DNA of 5,774 bases from an uncultured delta proteobacterium (GTDB taxonomy: Bacteria > Myxococcota_A > Bradymonadia > REDH01), in assembly GCA_903873545.1 (NCBI GenBank), contig CAIQPA010000199.1, positions 1 through 5,774 of the forward strand, given 5' to 3'. How positions within the stretch are numbered: position 1 is the stretch's first letter; each line of letters starts with the position of its first letter. The notes under the pieces were generated by a model. The model saw only the letters and a list, made by a program, of their open reading frames with translations. It searched no databases and was not told where the DNA came from. Both the position numbers and the translations under genes were made by a program. Positions 5,123 through 5,774 of the stretch are shown here, one piece after another.

Positions 5123-5467
5123 ATGCTCTGTTCCGAACACCCGAGATTGTTCCTGCTGTTCTTCTACTTCCCGAGCGGCCGAATCTGCTGTCGCGCTGTT
5201 AGTGTCGAGGCCTTCTCGCCGCTGCCGTTTGCTGAAGACGGGGTCGCGGTCGAGCCGCGGCCCGTAGTCGCAGCATCGACCTCTTTCTGGTGCGAGCCGC
5301 CGCCACGGCGGAGCTTGCGGCGGGAGCGTGAGGCCCGTGAGCTCATCGCGTTGAGCAAGCTGGTTCACGATACGCGTCGGTTGCAGCGACAGGTTCGGGA
5401 TGCCAGGCGCCTCCAGCTTCTCATTGCGTTGGTCGCGGCCGTCAGACGGGCAGGGCTCGCCGGGTAG
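5123..5467 (+). CDS. Small basic helical protein, unknown function
   Basis: A 114-aa protein. I chose ATG 5123 over the ATG at 5108 because GGAGG (5112-5116) lies 6 nt before it, inside the first codons of the longer frame, while nothing resembling a Shine-Dalgarno precedes 5108. Residues 9-16 (LFLLFFYF) are hydrophobic but too short for a convincing membrane span, and C22-C23 follow. The middle (30-60) is proline-rich. Residues 61-110 are strongly basic and helical, with repeats of the type RRLQRQVRDARRLQ, suggesting a coiled coil or nucleic-acid contact. Third codon positions in this half are GC-rich, as expected for a real gene. It is 94 bp downstream of the AT-hook gene on the same strand. 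No family is recognised. The C-terminal half is better supported than the N-terminal part. Confidence 0.55.
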   Translation: MLCSEHPRLFLLFFYFPSGRICCRAVSVEAFSPLPFAEDGVAVEPRPVVAASTSFWCEPPPRRSLRREREARELIALSKLVHDTRRLQRQVRDARRLQLLIALVAAVRRAGLAG

Positions 5468-5620
5468 CGCCATCGGTTGGGGATTCATGGAGCCTTCCAT
5501 GCGTCTTCGGCGTTGCCCCTCCCTCGCACGCGCGCGCTCCCCCGCGGGCAGGCGTTCAAAGATAGGTAGGGGCTGCGATTTCTGCGGCTCATCGTTTTCA
5601 CTCGTCCCGGGAGCTTCGCA

Positions 5621-5774
5621 ATGACAGACCTTACCTTACTGCCCATCGAAGTGCAGCGCTTGCGGCACCAAGCGCTGCTCGAACTTAAGGCCGCGGACCA
5701 GGCCGAGGCGACCGCACGGACCATTCCGCTCGAACCGCCATCGCCTCAATGCTGTTTGCGTACGCTGTATCTCC
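5621..5774 (+). CDS. Start of an unknown gene, 3' end outside the window
   Basis: ATG 5621 is preceded by CGGGAG (5608-5613), 7 nt upstream, and the frame stays open for 51 codons to the right edge. The product begins MTDLTLLPIEVQRLRHQALL and continues with a helical, charged stretch (residues 10-30), then a proline-containing segment and CC. This is too little for a family call. It lies on the same strand as the 4348 and 5123 genes, 153 bp after the latter. Codons 12-20 carry a perfect inverted repeat. I see no clear feature in the preceding GC-rich interval 5468-5607. Confidence 0.6.
   Translation, partial: MTDLTLLPIEVQRLRHQALLELKAADQAEATARTIPLEPPSPQCCLRTLYL
5653..5678. repeat. Perfect inverted repeat, 10-bp arms, near the start of the 5621 gene
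   Basis: GCAGCGCTTG (5653-5662) and CAAGCGCTGC (5669-5678) are exact reverse complements separated by CGGCAC. Each arm contains the self-complementary hexamer AGCGCT. In RNA it would form a strong hairpin 32 nt after the start codon. It could be a protein-binding site, an mRNA structure, or a by-product of codon choice. Confidence 0.5.

Noticed and set aside
4904..5500. 198-codon minus-strand frame
   Set aside because: It overlaps two better-supported plus-strand genes, has no ribosome-binding site that I can see, and its product looks like a reverse-strand shadow.
5487..5624. 46-codon plus-strand frame ending in an ATGA overlap with the 5621 gene, containing CDFC
   Set aside because: The overlap and a G-rich stretch before its ATG are suggestive, but the product is low-complexity and the single CxxC is not a zinc motif. 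A leader peptide cannot be excluded.

Overview
The window is GC-rich bacterial DNA with densely packed genes on both strands and strongly GC-biased third codon positions. No rRNA, tRNA, CRISPR array or insertion sequence is visible, and nothing fixes the taxon. A bacterial-type Fe-S photolyase and S-box-like leaders in a GC-rich genome suggest a Gram-negative accessory region or plasmid, but this is an inference.

Layout, left to right. (1) Positions 1-662, minus strand: a partial gene of unknown function with a proline-rich N-terminus and a possible PD-(D/E)XK-like core. (2) 663-1023: a divergent intergenic region with a terminator-like hairpin, a candidate promoter and a 121-nt structured leader. 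(3) 1024-1779, plus: an uncharacterised 251-aa protein, here called copy A. (4) 1804-3342, minus, convergent with copy A: an iron-sulfur (6-4) photolyase of the PhrB/FeS-BCP family, with its four cluster cysteines at the PhrB positions. (5) 3343-3570: a divergent intergenic region with a second promoter and a second copy of the leader. (6) 3571-4203, plus: an uncharacterised 210-aa protein, copy B, which is a distant paralogue of copy A. (7) 4204-4347: a promoter whose spacer and -10 region are occupied by a perfect inverted repeat. (8) 4348-5028: a putative DNA-binding protein with an AT-hook followed by a ribbon-helix-helix-like segment. (9) 5123-5467: a small basic helical protein. (10) 5621 to the end: the start of another gene, containing a perfect 10-bp-arm inverted repeat.

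The main discovery is the pair of leaders at 900-1020 and 3446-3566. They align without gaps at 102 of 121 positions (about 84%), much better than the proteins they precede. Both fold into the architecture of the S-box (SAM-I) riboswitch: P2 with kink-turn-like bulges, a pseudoknot loop, P3 with an AACC/GGU core, P4, and a P1 strand that runs into the Shine-Dalgarno sequence. S-box RNAs normally control methionine and SAM metabolism or transport. Here two copies control two members of an unrecognised coiled-coil protein family and use a P3 that deviates from the consensus in a base-pair-preserving way. This could be a SAM-responsive regulon of new type, or a variant aptamer.

The photolyase sits between the two riboswitch-gene units, but nothing in the sequence shows that it shares their regulation. 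The right-hand part (AT-hook/RHH protein with a palindromic operator, then small basic proteins) resembles plasmid or mobile-element maintenance DNA, without a diagnostic replication or transfer gene.
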